From: Caldithrix abyssi DSM 13497
GTDB taxonomy: Bacteria; Calditrichota; Calditrichia; Calditrichales; Calditrichaceae
NCBI RefSeq assembly: GCF_001886815.1
Contig: NZ_CP018099.1
Coordinates: 3,470,501-3,534,500, forward strand
DNA length: 64,000 bases
Direction of reading: 5' to 3'
A model generated the notes under the pieces. That model was not told the origin of the DNA and did no database searches. It worked only from the letters and a program-made list of their open reading frames with translations. Positions 1 through 9,003 of the stretch are shown in pieces (within the stretch, counting starts at the first letter, position 1; each line of letters opens with the position of its first letter). The position numbers and the translations under genes were made by a program.

Positions 1-55
1 GGCGAGAAATTTACGCGGGTTTAAGTTCAATTATCAAATTTAGGAGGATTCCATC

Positions 56-901
56 ATGCGTTTACTCAAAATAGCTACCATTATCCTATTTTTATCTTCA
101 ATATTTGCCGGTCAACTTTTGGCCCAGAGCGGGCCGGCCTGGCTGCAACAGGGGAATTTACAGTATGCCGATAAAATATGGGCATTTTTGGAAATTCCTA
201 ATACAAACATCATTTTTGCAGGCGGGCGCTCCGACAGAGATGAAGCCGGAATATGGAAAAGTACTAATGGTGGGCAAACCTGGGAACAGAAACTTCGAAA
301 ATGGTACTCCAGTGAAGGCGTGAGACAATTTGCTTTTGACGAATCTAGAAATCTTATTTTTGCCTGTATTTCAAACGTTAACGGTGGGTATGACCTTGAG
401 TGGAAAACCATTTATTATTCCGATGATCTGGGAGAAACATGGAAATATATTTACCATCCAGCACAACTTGGTTACCGGGCAGGTGCTCATTCCATTGTTC
501 TTTTAAATAATAAATTGTACGTCGCTTTTGAAGACAGACACCCTGAAAATGGCAATGATTACCAGTACATTTATTCGGCTGATTTACTAAGATTAGACAT
601 CTCTAATGCCAATTCGGATTACTGGTACTGGGAACATTGTATGCATTATCCGGAACTCGACTATATTATGCGGTTAAGTGTGAAGGATAATAAAATTTAT
701 GTATTTGGCAAAGATAAAGAAACCGATGGTATTCGCATTTTTATCTATAATACGGAAACCATGGGAAAAACCGCATCTAATCTCGGTACCATTCAAGAAA
801 ATGAAAAAACAATTAAACTTTTAAAACAACAGCAAGCGGCATTTAATGAAGAACAGACTAGCGGTACAACTCCAGAAAATATTGGAGGAGAAGTACGATG
901 A
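56..901 (+). CDS. Secreted Asp-box/BNR-like propeller protein (short paralogue)
   Basis: A 281-residue protein with a clear signal peptide (hydrophobic residues 5-22, cleavage near GQLLAQ). The ATG follows a strong AGGAGG at about 42-47. One Asp-box-like motif (STNGGQTWE) and a second (SDDLGETWKY) point to a BNR or photosynthesis-assembly-type beta-propeller. It resembles the first ~220 residues of the next gene (both start with a 'GPAWLQQGNL / PPGWVNTGNL' segment and share a 'GLWKS' stretch), so the pair looks like a tandem duplication. The last ~50 residues are a polar, coil-like tail, and there is no C-terminal sorting domain, unlike the neighbour. Its stop overlaps the next start (ATGA at 898-901), so the two are translationally coupled. 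Function unknown; probably exported. Confidence 0.75.
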   Translation: MRLLKIATIILFLSSIFAGQLLAQSGPAWLQQGNLQYADKIWAFLEIPNTNIIFAGGRSDRDEAGIWKSTNGGQTWEQKLRKWYSSEGVRQFAFDESRNLIFACISNVNGGYDLEWKTIYYSDDLGETWKYIYHPAQLGYRAGAHSIVLLNNKLYVAFEDRHPENGNDYQYIYSADLLRLDISNANSDYWYWEHCMHYPELDYIMRLSVKDNKIYVFGKDKETDGIRIFIYNTETMGKTASNLGTIQENEKTIKLLKQQQAAFNEEQTSGTTPENIGGEVR

Positions 902-3900
902 AAACCAAGCAATGGTTGTTCATACTGTTTTTGACTGTGCAAGTTGGCTTTGCACAGGAGCCGCCCGGATGGGTAAATACAGGCAATTTGCAAGACGCAA
1001 CGTTTTTAAAGGATTTCTTACAATTGCCATGGAATCCGGACATCGTTCTGGCATGCGGTGCGGATAGAACCGGCAGTTACCACGCAGGCCTCTGGAAAAG
1101 TAATGATAAAGCGCAAAGCTGGGAATATAAATTTTGGGTTGGCGAAAGCTATGATTATTTCACTGAGATGAGGCTGGATTCGTCAAAATATCGCATCTGG
1201 TTGGTAGGAAAGTTAACCTATTCAACCCTCCAGCATGGGCTTTACTACTCCATGGATGATGGAGAAAACTGGACATCCGTAGATTATCCGGACGCCATAG
1301 AGAATATTGGTGATGGCTATGCCATAGGAATTGTTAATTCACACATTTATTATGGTGGCACAAGCAATAACAGCACGCAAATAAAGCTTTACCGATATAA
1401 TACCTCAAGTAGCAACCCCGGTGACTGGGCTTGGGAATATGTTAACACTTTTCAAGATGCAGATGGAATTCCGCATATTTTCACCGAAGGTAACTATGCC
1501 TATCCCTGTGTCAGAGCCAATGATCGTACGAAAATCAAAATCTATAAAGTTGACGATGCTTCTAAGAATATCCAATTTATTTCTACAGTAAATTTAACCT
1601 TTGTACAAGATTTTATAAAGAATAAAGGTGATTATTTTATTGCCGGTGACTCGGCCGGGATAGCACGAATTTATAAATCGGCCGATCTAATTAACTGGAC
1701 CAAAGTGGGCGAATGGATGCCCGGCGGTGATAACACTTATGTGGAATCGGTTCTATTTTATAATGATACTTTGTTTGCTTCAATGAGAATTACGAATGAA
1801 AATTTAACGATATACAAATCTCCTGATAAAGGTGGTTCGTGGATTGGTTGTTATAATCCCGCCGGCGTCAATAATTCTTTTAAATTACGCCTGATAGACA
1901 ATGAAATGTGGGTGGCCACTGGCCATGATTATGGTGATATTTTTAAAGCGACGTGGAATGTCCAGACAGGTGGGGATTATCAGTATGGGCCGACGTACGT
2001 TTTCACTTCGCGCTTAAACGGAAATGACCTTTATTTTACGACAAATTACAAATATGGAGAAGTTTACAAAAAAAGCGGAACATCGCCAGCGGAAAAATTT
2101 GCTACTTTTGCCGATGCCAACCAATGCTTTAGTATTGAATGGGATCAGGATACTATCTTAGTCGCGACTGATGGAGGGAACTTAGTTAAACGAAGCGATG
2201 ATGGCGGTTCAACATGGAAAGACACATTTAAACCACAGGGCGCTTCGGATGCGCTATCATTAAAAAAACTTGAGAGCGGACAGCTTATCTTAGGCACCGA
2301 TTGGTATGGCGATGTTTTTCTTTCTACCAATCGCTTTGCTACTGGCGGAACTTACTTATATGGCCCCACTTTTGTCTATAAGTCCCGGAACCACAACGAT
2401 CTGATCTATTTTACAACCGATTACACAAACGGCGAAATATATACAGTTGATACAACGGCTAACGTTTCACTCTGGAAAAATTTTAGTGATGCCACTTTAG
2501 CAACGGATTTATTATGGGAAAGCGATACGATTTTTGTTGCGCTTGACGCGCCCAATTTGATTAAAAAAAGCACCGATGGCGGGAATAGTTGGGAAGATGT
2601 TTTTAAACCGCAGGGCGCCAGTCATGTGCTTTCAATGATAAAAACAATAAATAAAAAGATGTTTATTGGCACCGATTGGTTAGGCGACGTTTTCCTGGCT
2701 ACCGACCGTTACGAAACAGGTGGAACCTATCTATATGGCCCGAATTATGTTTTTGATATTAAGTTTTGTGGCGAAACAGGCTATATCGCAACTAATTATG
2801 ATAATGGAGAGATATGGAAAACGGAAGACGGGGGCGTAAACTGGGCCAATCTTACAAAATATCTCCAACCATGGTCTCAAGTATTTTCACTGGTGACCTT
2901 CGGGAATACCATTTATGCCGGTACGGATTACAATGGGGATGTTTACAAGTCTGAAGATGGCGGCCAATCTTGGGTTGCCACTGGAGATTTATTAAATGCC
3001 TCCGAAGTACTAAGCCTGCATTTAAGTACCGATGCCCAAAGAAACAAAATATTTGCCGGAACAGGTTGGTATGGCGATGTATTTATTTCGGACGAGGAGG
3101 TGATGACGCTTGAGGCGCCGGAGATTGTTCTTGAGCCAAAATTTACGCAGGGAACCAATAATACCGTTTACTGTCGGAACAATGGAAGCGATGGCTATCA
3201 ATTCGAAATGGCTTCTGATTCTATGTTTAACGATATTCTCAAACGAAGTCCGGTGACAACGGATACTTTTTACACCTTCACCAATTTGTATGATGGCAAA
3301 ACATATTATTATCGTGTATATGGCCGTAACTGTAGCTACTCCAGCAAGGCTTCATCTACCACTTTTTCTACACAGGATGCTAAAGCGCCTAAAATCTATG
3401 CAGAATCTCCAACCAATCGAACATGGATAAATGACAGTCAGCCGGAAATACTGGCTCATTTGAAAGACGATGGAATCGGCGTTGATACTACGGCGGTAAC
3501 TATGATGGTTGATAGCATCTCGGTGCAACCGCAGGTAATCACTCCAACTAAAATAAAGTATGATCCACCTGCATCTTTGAAACAAGGTTGGCACACGGTA
3601 ATTGTAACCGCCAAAGATTACTTTGATCAGAGTTCCGAGTTTTCCTGGCAGTTTGCGGTCGATGTGGAGAAACCGACCATTCCGAAACTAATTTCGCCAA
3701 CGGATAGCGCTATTTTAGCGACCCAATCCGTAACTTTCCATTGGCAAACATCAATCGATACGCTTTCGGGTGTAAAATATTATATGCTGCAATATTCCAT
3801 CGATCCGAACTTCAAAAATCAGGTGGACACGGTCATAACGGTTCAGACTAACTATTCTGCCACATTAAACGATACAACGTATTACTGGAAAGTAACAGTT

Positions 3901-4875
3901 TTTGATTCGGCAGGCAATTCACGCAATAGCAATGTTTGGCGCGTAATTATAGACGCCCACGCTCCGGACGTTCCTGTTTTACACCAACCGGTTAAAGGTG
4001 TGTGGTTAGCTTCAAACAATGTCCTCTTTAGTTGGGATGCCGTATCCAAACAGACAGAAGTCGATGGTAATGATTTTTCAGACCAAAACGAAAAAATATT
4101 ATCTACTGCTGTACAATATATTATTAAAGTAAATAAAGACACTTCTATTATAATCCAGGATACGGTTTCGGTTAATGAATATCAAACCAGATTAATAGAA
4201 GGAAAATATTACTGGCAGGTATTGGCTTTTGATGAAGCGCAAAATGAATCGGGTTGGACGGAAGTTGATTCTTTTGGCGTGGATCTTACACCGCCGGTTA
4301 TCGATTCAGTTACCGTACTTCAGGATACCGCCAACTATTTTGGGCCTTTTGAAATAAGCGCGATTGTTTCTGATTCCATCGGGGAAATCGACACCACACT
4401 GCTCATTTATCGATTCGATTCTGAACCATTCGACACAACGGGCATGCACTTTGAAAGCAGTGTATTTAAAGGAACAATTCCCAGCAGCGACTCAACAGAA
4501 CACCAAATCAGCTATTTCGTAATCACTCGAGACAAAGTTGGGCAAAGCGCAGTAAGTGATACCATTATTTTTAACACGTTAATTACAGGAATTAATGATA
4601 TTGTCACTAATATTCCTGAACAATTTGTGATAAAGAATTTATGGCCCAATCCTACCAACGGCGCTTTGCGTTTACGTTTTGGCTTACCAAAGGCTTCTCA
4701 TGCAATAGTGGAAATTTATAACGTGCTGGGCCAACGTATCTGGAGCAAAGAGCAAAACTATCAAGCTGGGTGGCATGAACTTCAGATTCCTGCAGATTTC
4801 CCAAGCGGCCAATATTTTATTCGTTTAAAAACAAAGATGGGTGAAAGAACAGTTAAAGGGATTATCATCAAATAA
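898..4875 (+). CDS. Large secreted Asp-box propeller protein with type IX sorting domain
   Basis: A 1325-residue exported protein. Residues 1-19 are a signal peptide. Residues ~20-735 carry repeated Asp-box motifs (DDGENW, DKGGSW, DDGGSTW, TDGGNSW, EDGGVNW, EDGGQSW), as in BNR/sialidase-like beta-propellers. Within this, three tandem repeats begin with TGG-Y-YGP at residues 357, 482 and 607, exactly 125 residues apart. Residues ~735-830 look like a fibronectin III domain, followed by several Ig-like domains to ~1220. The end (from about NIPEQFVIKNLWPNPTNG) is a type A por/T9SS C-terminal sorting domain. The start overlaps the previous stop by four bases, and an intrinsic terminator follows. 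Likely cell-surface or secreted and adhesive or binding; no catalytic motif was seen. Confidence 0.85.
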   Translation: MKTKQWLFILFLTVQVGFAQEPPGWVNTGNLQDATFLKDFLQLPWNPDIVLACGADRTGSYHAGLWKSNDKAQSWEYKFWVGESYDYFTEMRLDSSKYRIWLVGKLTYSTLQHGLYYSMDDGENWTSVDYPDAIENIGDGYAIGIVNSHIYYGGTSNNSTQIKLYRYNTSSSNPGDWAWEYVNTFQDADGIPHIFTEGNYAYPCVRANDRTKIKIYKVDDASKNIQFISTVNLTFVQDFIKNKGDYFIAGDSAGIARIYKSADLINWTKVGEWMPGGDNTYVESVLFYNDTLFASMRITNENLTIYKSPDKGGSWIGCYNPAGVNNSFKLRLIDNEMWVATGHDYGDIFKATWNVQTGGDYQYGPTYVFTSRLNGNDLYFTTNYKYGEVYKKSGTSPAEKFATFADANQCFSIEWDQDTILVATDGGNLVKRSDDGGSTWKDTFKPQGASDALSLKKLESGQLILGTDWYGDVFLSTNRFATGGTYLYGPTFVYKSRNHNDLIYFTTDYTNGEIYTVDTTANVSLWKNFSDATLATDLLWESDTIFVALDAPNLIKKSTDGGNSWEDVFKPQGASHVLSMIKTINKKMFIGTDWLGDVFLATDRYETGGTYLYGPNYVFDIKFCGETGYIATNYDNGEIWKTEDGGVNWANLTKYLQPWSQVFSLVTFGNTIYAGTDYNGDVYKSEDGGQSWVATGDLLNASEVLSLHLSTDAQRNKIFAGTGWYGDVFISDEEVMTLEAPEIVLEPKFTQGTNNTVYCRNNGSDGYQFEMASDSMFNDILKRSPVTTDTFYTFTNLYDGKTYYYRVYGRNCSYSSKASSTTFSTQDAKAPKIYAESPTNRTWINDSQPEILAHLKDDGIGVDTTAVTMMVDSISVQPQVITPTKIKYDPPASLKQGWHTVIVTAKDYFDQSSEFSWQFAVDVEKPTIPKLISPTDSAILATQSVTFHWQTSIDTLSGVKYYMLQYSIDPNFKNQVDTVITVQTNYSATLNDTTYYWKVTVFDSAGNSRNSNVWRVIIDAHAPDVPVLHQPVKGVWLASNNVLFSWDAVSKQTEVDGNDFSDQNEKILSTAVQYIIKVNKDTSIIIQDTVSVNEYQTRLIEGKYYWQVLAFDEAQNESGWTEVDSFGVDLTPPVIDSVTVLQDTANYFGPFEISAIVSDSIGEIDTTLLIYRFDSEPFDTTGMHFESSVFKGTIPSSDSTEHQISYFVITRDKVGQSAVSDTIIFNTLITGINDIVTNIPEQFVIKNLWPNPTNGALRLRFGLPKASHAIVEIYNVLGQRIWSKEQNYQAGWHELQIPADFPSGQYFIRLKTKMGERTVKGIIIK

Positions 4876-4881
4876 TTTTTT

Positions 4882-4915
4882 AGAGCTTGCCGTTTTTTCT
4901 GGCAAGCTCTTTTTA
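4882..4915 (+). terminator. Intrinsic terminator
   Basis: A perfect 10-bp stem (AGAGCTTGCC / GGCAAGCTCT) with a 9-nt loop is followed by a T-run, seven bases after the stop of the large propeller gene. Confidence 0.9.
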
Positions 4916-5133
4916 TCCTTATAAAAATTCTTTTGTGCTATTAAAAATAAATGCTTGCTTAATTATGATGAATGATCATTCTATTGTGCTAAATGTTTAT
5001 ACACTTAGGTGTTACATCTGCTCTAAACTATTTAAAATATTGTGAGGCAAAATGGATAAGAATAGACGACAAGCCGGGAAAGTTCAACTTACACTATTTT
5101 TCAATAGAAATTTATTCATAAGGGGGCGTTGGA

Positions 5134-6246
5134 ATGAGGAAATGTTTGATAAGGTTTTTTGTGAAAACTTTTGTTCAGATACTCAAACATCGCACACAAT
5201 ATGTACTGTTCCTTTCATTATTTTGGTTTGTTTTTTTCTCAACGCCATGCTTAGCGCAATTTAGTTACGAACAGTTTCTTGTTTCAGATTTAGCTGATTT
5301 TCAATTAGTCCAGAATGCCACGCTTGAAGGAACTAAGATTAGATTAACTTTAAATAGTGGCGGACAGGTTGGCGCTTTATGGTATAAAATAAAACAACAA
5401 ATTGATGAAGGTTTTGAAACAGAATTTACTTTTCAGATAACAGATATTGGTGGATGGGGCGGCGGCGATGGGTTTGCCTTCGTCATCCAGAATTATACGT
5501 TAGATGCAATCGGTGAAGGCGGTGGAGATATAGGGTATACGGGAATTCCGAATTGCGTGGCTATCGAATTTGACACGTGGGCAAACTCTGGCGATCCCAA
5601 TAGTAATCATATTGCTGTTCATACACAAGGTACATCTGCAAATACCAGTGATAAAAGCGCCTTAATAGGCTACACAACAGATATTGCACCGCTTGATGAT
5701 GGAGCACTTCATCATGTAAAGATTGCCTATACTCCCCCATTATTAGAGATTTACCTGGATTCATTAAATAGCGCGCCGGCACTCTCGGTTACGCTTGATT
5801 TATCAGATACACTGCAACTGGATGAAGGTAGAGCATGGATTGGCTTTACTGCGGGCACAGGCGCTGCTTACGAAAAACACTATATTCTTTCCTGGAAATA
5901 TGTACCGGCCAGTTCCGTGGGGATACAAGAAAAATTGCAAAATCAGATTCCTCGCCAATTTGCCTTACTACAAAACTATCCCAATCCCTTCAACCCCACT
6001 ACCATCATCACTTACGAATTACCCAAAACCAGTAGGGTTTCATTAACCATTTACAACCTGCTCGGTCAAAAAGTGCGCACATTGATTAACACGCACCAAC
6101 CCGCCGGCCAGTACCAGGTACAATGGGATGGTAAAGATGATTTTGGCAATCCGCTGGCCAGCGGAATTTATTTGTACGAATTAAAAGCACGAACCGTTTT
6201 GAAGGAAAATTTTATTCAGGTGAAAAAGCTGGTATTCATAAAATAA
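5134..6246 (+). CDS. Secreted L-type lectin-domain protein with type IX sorting domain
   Basis: A 370-residue protein. The N-terminus is long and basic, with a hydrophobic core at residues ~24-40 ending in CLAQ, consistent with a signal peptide. Residues ~43-260 match the L-type (legume-like) lectin fold: 'GWGGGDGFAFVIQN', 'VAIEFDTWAN' and 'HHVKIAYTP' are typical carbohydrate- and metal-binding sandwich segments. Residues ~275-370 are a FlgD-like/type A C-terminal sorting domain containing the signature LLQNYPNPFNPTT and ending in KLVFIK. The ATG has a strong GGGGG-type ribosome site (AAGGGGGCG). Role: secreted sugar binding, possibly for adhesion or polysaccharide capture. The ligand cannot be told from sequence. 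Confidence 0.85.
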   Translation: MRKCLIRFFVKTFVQILKHRTQYVLFLSLFWFVFFSTPCLAQFSYEQFLVSDLADFQLVQNATLEGTKIRLTLNSGGQVGALWYKIKQQIDEGFETEFTFQITDIGGWGGGDGFAFVIQNYTLDAIGEGGGDIGYTGIPNCVAIEFDTWANSGDPNSNHIAVHTQGTSANTSDKSALIGYTTDIAPLDDGALHHVKIAYTPPLLEIYLDSLNSAPALSVTLDLSDTLQLDEGRAWIGFTAGTGAAYEKHYILSWKYVPASSVGIQEKLQNQIPRQFALLQNYPNPFNPTTIITYELPKTSRVSLTIYNLLGQKVRTLINTHQPAGQYQVQWDGKDDFGNPLASGIYLYELKARTVLKENFIQVKKLVFIK

Positions 6247-6260
6247 ATAGGAGGTGTGAG

Positions 6261-6398
6261 ATGAAAAAATTTTTTAACCTTGTATTACTAACTCTGTTCT
6301 TAAGTTTTCTATTTTCCTGCGCTACAGTTAAAGAAGCGAAAAAAGAATCAATCCCTGTAAATGTTAAAGAATTAAAACAAACTAATAAAAATCAATGA
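6261..6398 (+). CDS. Small lipoprotein (45 aa)
   Basis: ATG at 6261 is preceded by AGGAGGTG with ideal spacing and opens a 45-codon frame ending TGA at 6396-6398. The product starts MKKFFNLVLLTLFLSFLFSC, a compact lipoprotein signal with lipobox L-F-S-C20, followed by only ~25 polar, lysine-rich residues. It lies 14 nt downstream of the lectin gene and 16 nt upstream of another lipoprotein gene, so the three are probably co-transcribed. No family is recognised. Confidence 0.65.
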   Translation: MKKFFNLVLLTLFLSFLFSCATVKEAKKESIPVNVKELKQTNKNQ

Positions 6399-6414
6399 AG
6401 AAAGGGGGATTAAA

Positions 6415-7188
6415 ATGAAAAGAGCATTGGTTTATTTGACTTTGCAAATTATTCTTTTCTCTTTGTTCAGTTGTGCCTCACAAATGAGACCCGTTTTGGT
6501 TCAGGATTATTATGAAGAATTTGGAGGAAAAAACCTAATAGTGAATGTAAAGATGAAAAATCTGGATTACGACGGAAAAACTGTTTACGGAGTGCCGAGT
6601 GAACAACATGAGAATGTTTTTGCAGTATTATTTAAAAGTAAAGACGAAAGCTCGAATTATGATACAAACTATGGGAATACAATTACAATTGAAAAAAATC
6701 ATATTGAAATGGTAAAAAATAGTAATGAAAAAAAGGCGGCCATTTCAGTTGAAAAATACTTTTACACCAAATTGTCCCCTCTCGGTTGTATTTTTGCCAC
6801 TTTAAATTCTTTACCTTGTACCTACTATTTCGACGAGCTTAGGATTACTAAAGACGAGAAAGGAAAATGGGGTGGTAACAAAATTGGAATGGATTTTATT
6901 CATAAAAAAGAAATTCACGAGAAAATTTTTATTACCAATATAGGAAATGCACCTACTAAAACGCCCTTTATTGTAGTTGAAACATTGCCTGACTTTTTAA
7001 AATTTAAATCTGCAAAATATATCAAAAAGAACTGCGTTCAAAACGTAACTTATGATATTCATGAAATTGGAAATAAGCAAGTGCTAATTTTCAAAATCTA
7101 TCCTAATTCTAAAAAAGGATTTAATTCGAATGATCAAATATCAATTTTGCTTGATCTACAGCCTCTTCCAGAAAACTTAAACACATAA
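6415..7188 (+). CDS. Lipoprotein of unknown function
   Basis: A 257-residue protein with a lipoprotein signal (hydrophobic residues 5-18, lipobox L-F-S-C20), preceded by a GGGGG-type ribosome site (AAGAAAGGGGG). The mature part is lysine- and asparagine-rich with many predicted beta segments; a 'NIGNAPTKTPFIVVETLP' stretch resembles an Ig-like or DUF11-type strand pattern. No family was recognised. It probably shares a transcript with the small lipoprotein just upstream, and a long perfect hairpin follows at 7257-7295. Confidence 0.65.
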   Translation: MKRALVYLTLQIILFSLFSCASQMRPVLVQDYYEEFGGKNLIVNVKMKNLDYDGKTVYGVPSEQHENVFAVLFKSKDESSNYDTNYGNTITIEKNHIEMVKNSNEKKAAISVEKYFYTKLSPLGCIFATLNSLPCTYYFDELRITKDEKGKWGGNKIGMDFIHKKEIHEKIFITNIGNAPTKTPFIVVETLPDFLKFKSAKYIKKNCVQNVTYDIHEIGNKQVLIFKIYPNSKKGFNSNDQISILLDLQPLPENLNT

Positions 7189-7256
7189 TTGTAGAATAAT
7201 AAATAAGGCCATTGATAAGATTAGACTCCGTTTAAAGAACAGATATGTTAAAAGCG

Positions 7257-7295
7257 AATTTTCCCCAGAAGGCTCAGCCCCTTCTGGGGAAAATT
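7257..7295 (+). terminator. Strong hairpin, probable terminator
   Basis: A perfect 16-bp stem (AATTTTCCCCAGAAGG and its complement) closes a 7-nt loop. The A/T ends of the stem give T-rich flanks on both strands, so it could act in either direction. It lies about 70 bp after the lipoprotein stop. Confidence 0.75.
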
Positions 7296-7341
7296 TAATG
7301 TTTAAATGTTTTTTGACCCGAATAAAGTAATTTTTAGGTAG

Positions 7342-7391
7342 TTTAAATAAAACAATAGGCCCATTGAAATAAAATTCGATAATGATACCTT
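7342..7391. repeat. Dispersed intergenic repeat, copy 1
   Basis: This stretch (TTTAAATAAAACAATAG...ATTCGATAATGATACCTTTT) closely matches 12649-12701 in the same orientation. It lies in a 309-bp gene-free gap that otherwise holds only the hairpin at 7257. Confidence 0.55.
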
Positions 7392-7497
7392 TTCAGAGTG
7401 GACTCGTATCTTTTAATAAAATTATTTTGTTCTGGCTCCTCCAGGTTAAGGGAGGGAATATTGTTTCAAAAGAAAAATGAAGTTGGAGTGTTTACTA

Positions 7498-8982
7498 ATG
7501 AAAAGAATTCTTTTGTTTGTTTTAGGATATTTTCTATTGGTGCTCTCTTTTTCTGTTGTTTATGCAGATGAATTACATGATGCTGCTAAAGAGGGAGATA
7601 TAGAGAAAGTAAAACAATTAATAACACAAGGAGCAGATATCAATGCAACTCATGATGGTTATACGCCATTGCATATTGCCGTTCAAGAAGGACATAAAGA
7701 AGTAGTGGAATTGCTAATTTCCAGAGGCGCTGTTGTAAATATAAAAAATAATGATGGCTATACACCATTGCATTTAGCTTCCTATAAGGGTTACAAAGAA
7801 ATTGCAAATCTATTAATTTCCAACGAGGCAGATGTGAACGCAAAAAGTAATAGTCATTTTACACCTTTACATTTTGCGGCGCAGGAAGGTTATAATGATA
7901 TTTGTGAACTATTAATCGCTGCCGGGGCTAATATTCATGCCAAAAATATTGACGGAGCAACCCCGTTACATGTGGCAGCCTTAAATGGGCAAACACCGAT
8001 TTGTGAGTTGCTTCTTATACACGGGGCTAATGTTAATGATGAAGATGAAAAGGATAGCAGCCCTTTATTTTATGCCATATATAATAATAATTATGAAACG
8101 GCAAAGCTATTGATTGAAAAAGGAGCCAATGTAGATATATCTGATGACTCCGGATGGACGTTGTTACACAATGCTGTTTTTTATCAGGATATATCGGCGT
8201 TTGATCTATTGCTTGCTCATGGCGCAAACCCAAATTTAAAAACAGATGAAGGAATGACACCACTCCATCTGGCCTGTAAATACGATGAACTTTATATGGT
8301 AAAAAAATTAATTGAAAAGGGGGCAGATGTAAATGTCAGATGTAAAAATTTTGAAACGATTAGTAGTTGGTCTCCCTTGCATTTTGCTGCCGAGGCTGGT
8401 GATCCAGCAGTTTGTGAGCTGTTAATAAAACATGGAGCTGATGTTAACGCCCGGGATTCTTCCATTATAGAAGGCACGAAAGGCCAAACGCCGCTACATG
8501 TTGCGGCAAATATGAAGAATATTGAAGTATGTAAAGTATTGATTAAGCAAGGGGCAGATTTAAGTTTAATAGGACAACACCACGTTGCAGAGATAAACGG
8601 TACCCCCCTGCATTTTGCTGTGCGTGCCAACGATACGGAAATCTGCTCTTTACTGATCGAAAAAGGAGCTAAAGTGGATGCGCCAAATCAATACGGTGAA
8701 ACGCCCTTAGTATATTTTTTCATTTTTGCAGATAATGATGAATCGGATATTCCATCATTGCTTATAAAAAAAGGAGCTAATGTGAACGCAAAGGATGAAG
8801 AGGGTAATACCCCATTACATATGGCAGTAGAAATGGGGTCGTCAAAATACTGCCAATTACTCTTGAAGGCTGGCGCGGATGTAAATATTCAAAATAAAAA
8901 AGGGATAACTCCTATCGACTTAGCCAGTGAATATGGTAAAGATGCAATAATTAAGCTTTTAACTCAAGGCCAAAATGATTAA
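7498..8982 (+). CDS. Secreted ankyrin-repeat protein
   Basis: Start chosen at 7498 (MKRILLF...), which has a GGAG site 9 bases upstream. An in-frame ATG 21 bp earlier (7477) lacks a good site and would spoil the signal peptide. The 494-residue product has a signal peptide (residues 1-23, ending VYA), then about 14 ankyrin repeats filling the rest of the chain. They are recognisable from GxTPLH at each first helix and GA(D/N)VNxK at each hairpin; repeats 6, 7 and 12 deviate (SSPLF, WTLLH, ETPLV). Ankyrin stacks bind proteins, and the signal peptide places this one in the periplasm or outside. It sits 21 bp before a large lipoprotein gene and may be its partner, which is inference only. Confidence 0.85.
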   Translation: MKRILLFVLGYFLLVLSFSVVYADELHDAAKEGDIEKVKQLITQGADINATHDGYTPLHIAVQEGHKEVVELLISRGAVVNIKNNDGYTPLHLASYKGYKEIANLLISNEADVNAKSNSHFTPLHFAAQEGYNDICELLIAAGANIHAKNIDGATPLHVAALNGQTPICELLLIHGANVNDEDEKDSSPLFYAIYNNNYETAKLLIEKGANVDISDDSGWTLLHNAVFYQDISAFDLLLAHGANPNLKTDEGMTPLHLACKYDELYMVKKLIEKGADVNVRCKNFETISSWSPLHFAAEAGDPAVCELLIKHGADVNARDSSIIEGTKGQTPLHVAANMKNIEVCKVLIKQGADLSLIGQHHVAEINGTPLHFAVRANDTEICSLLIEKGAKVDAPNQYGETPLVYFFIFADNDESDIPSLLIKKGANVNAKDEEGNTPLHMAVEMGSSKYCQLLLKAGADVNIQNKKGITPIDLASEYGKDAIIKLLTQGQND

Positions 8983-9003
8983 AATGCTCGGAGGACAATA
9001 AAA

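Noticed and set aside
5052-5264. A 70-residue frame starting before the lectin gene
   Set aside because: It overlaps the lectin signal peptide in another frame and has no family; the lectin start has the better ribosome site.
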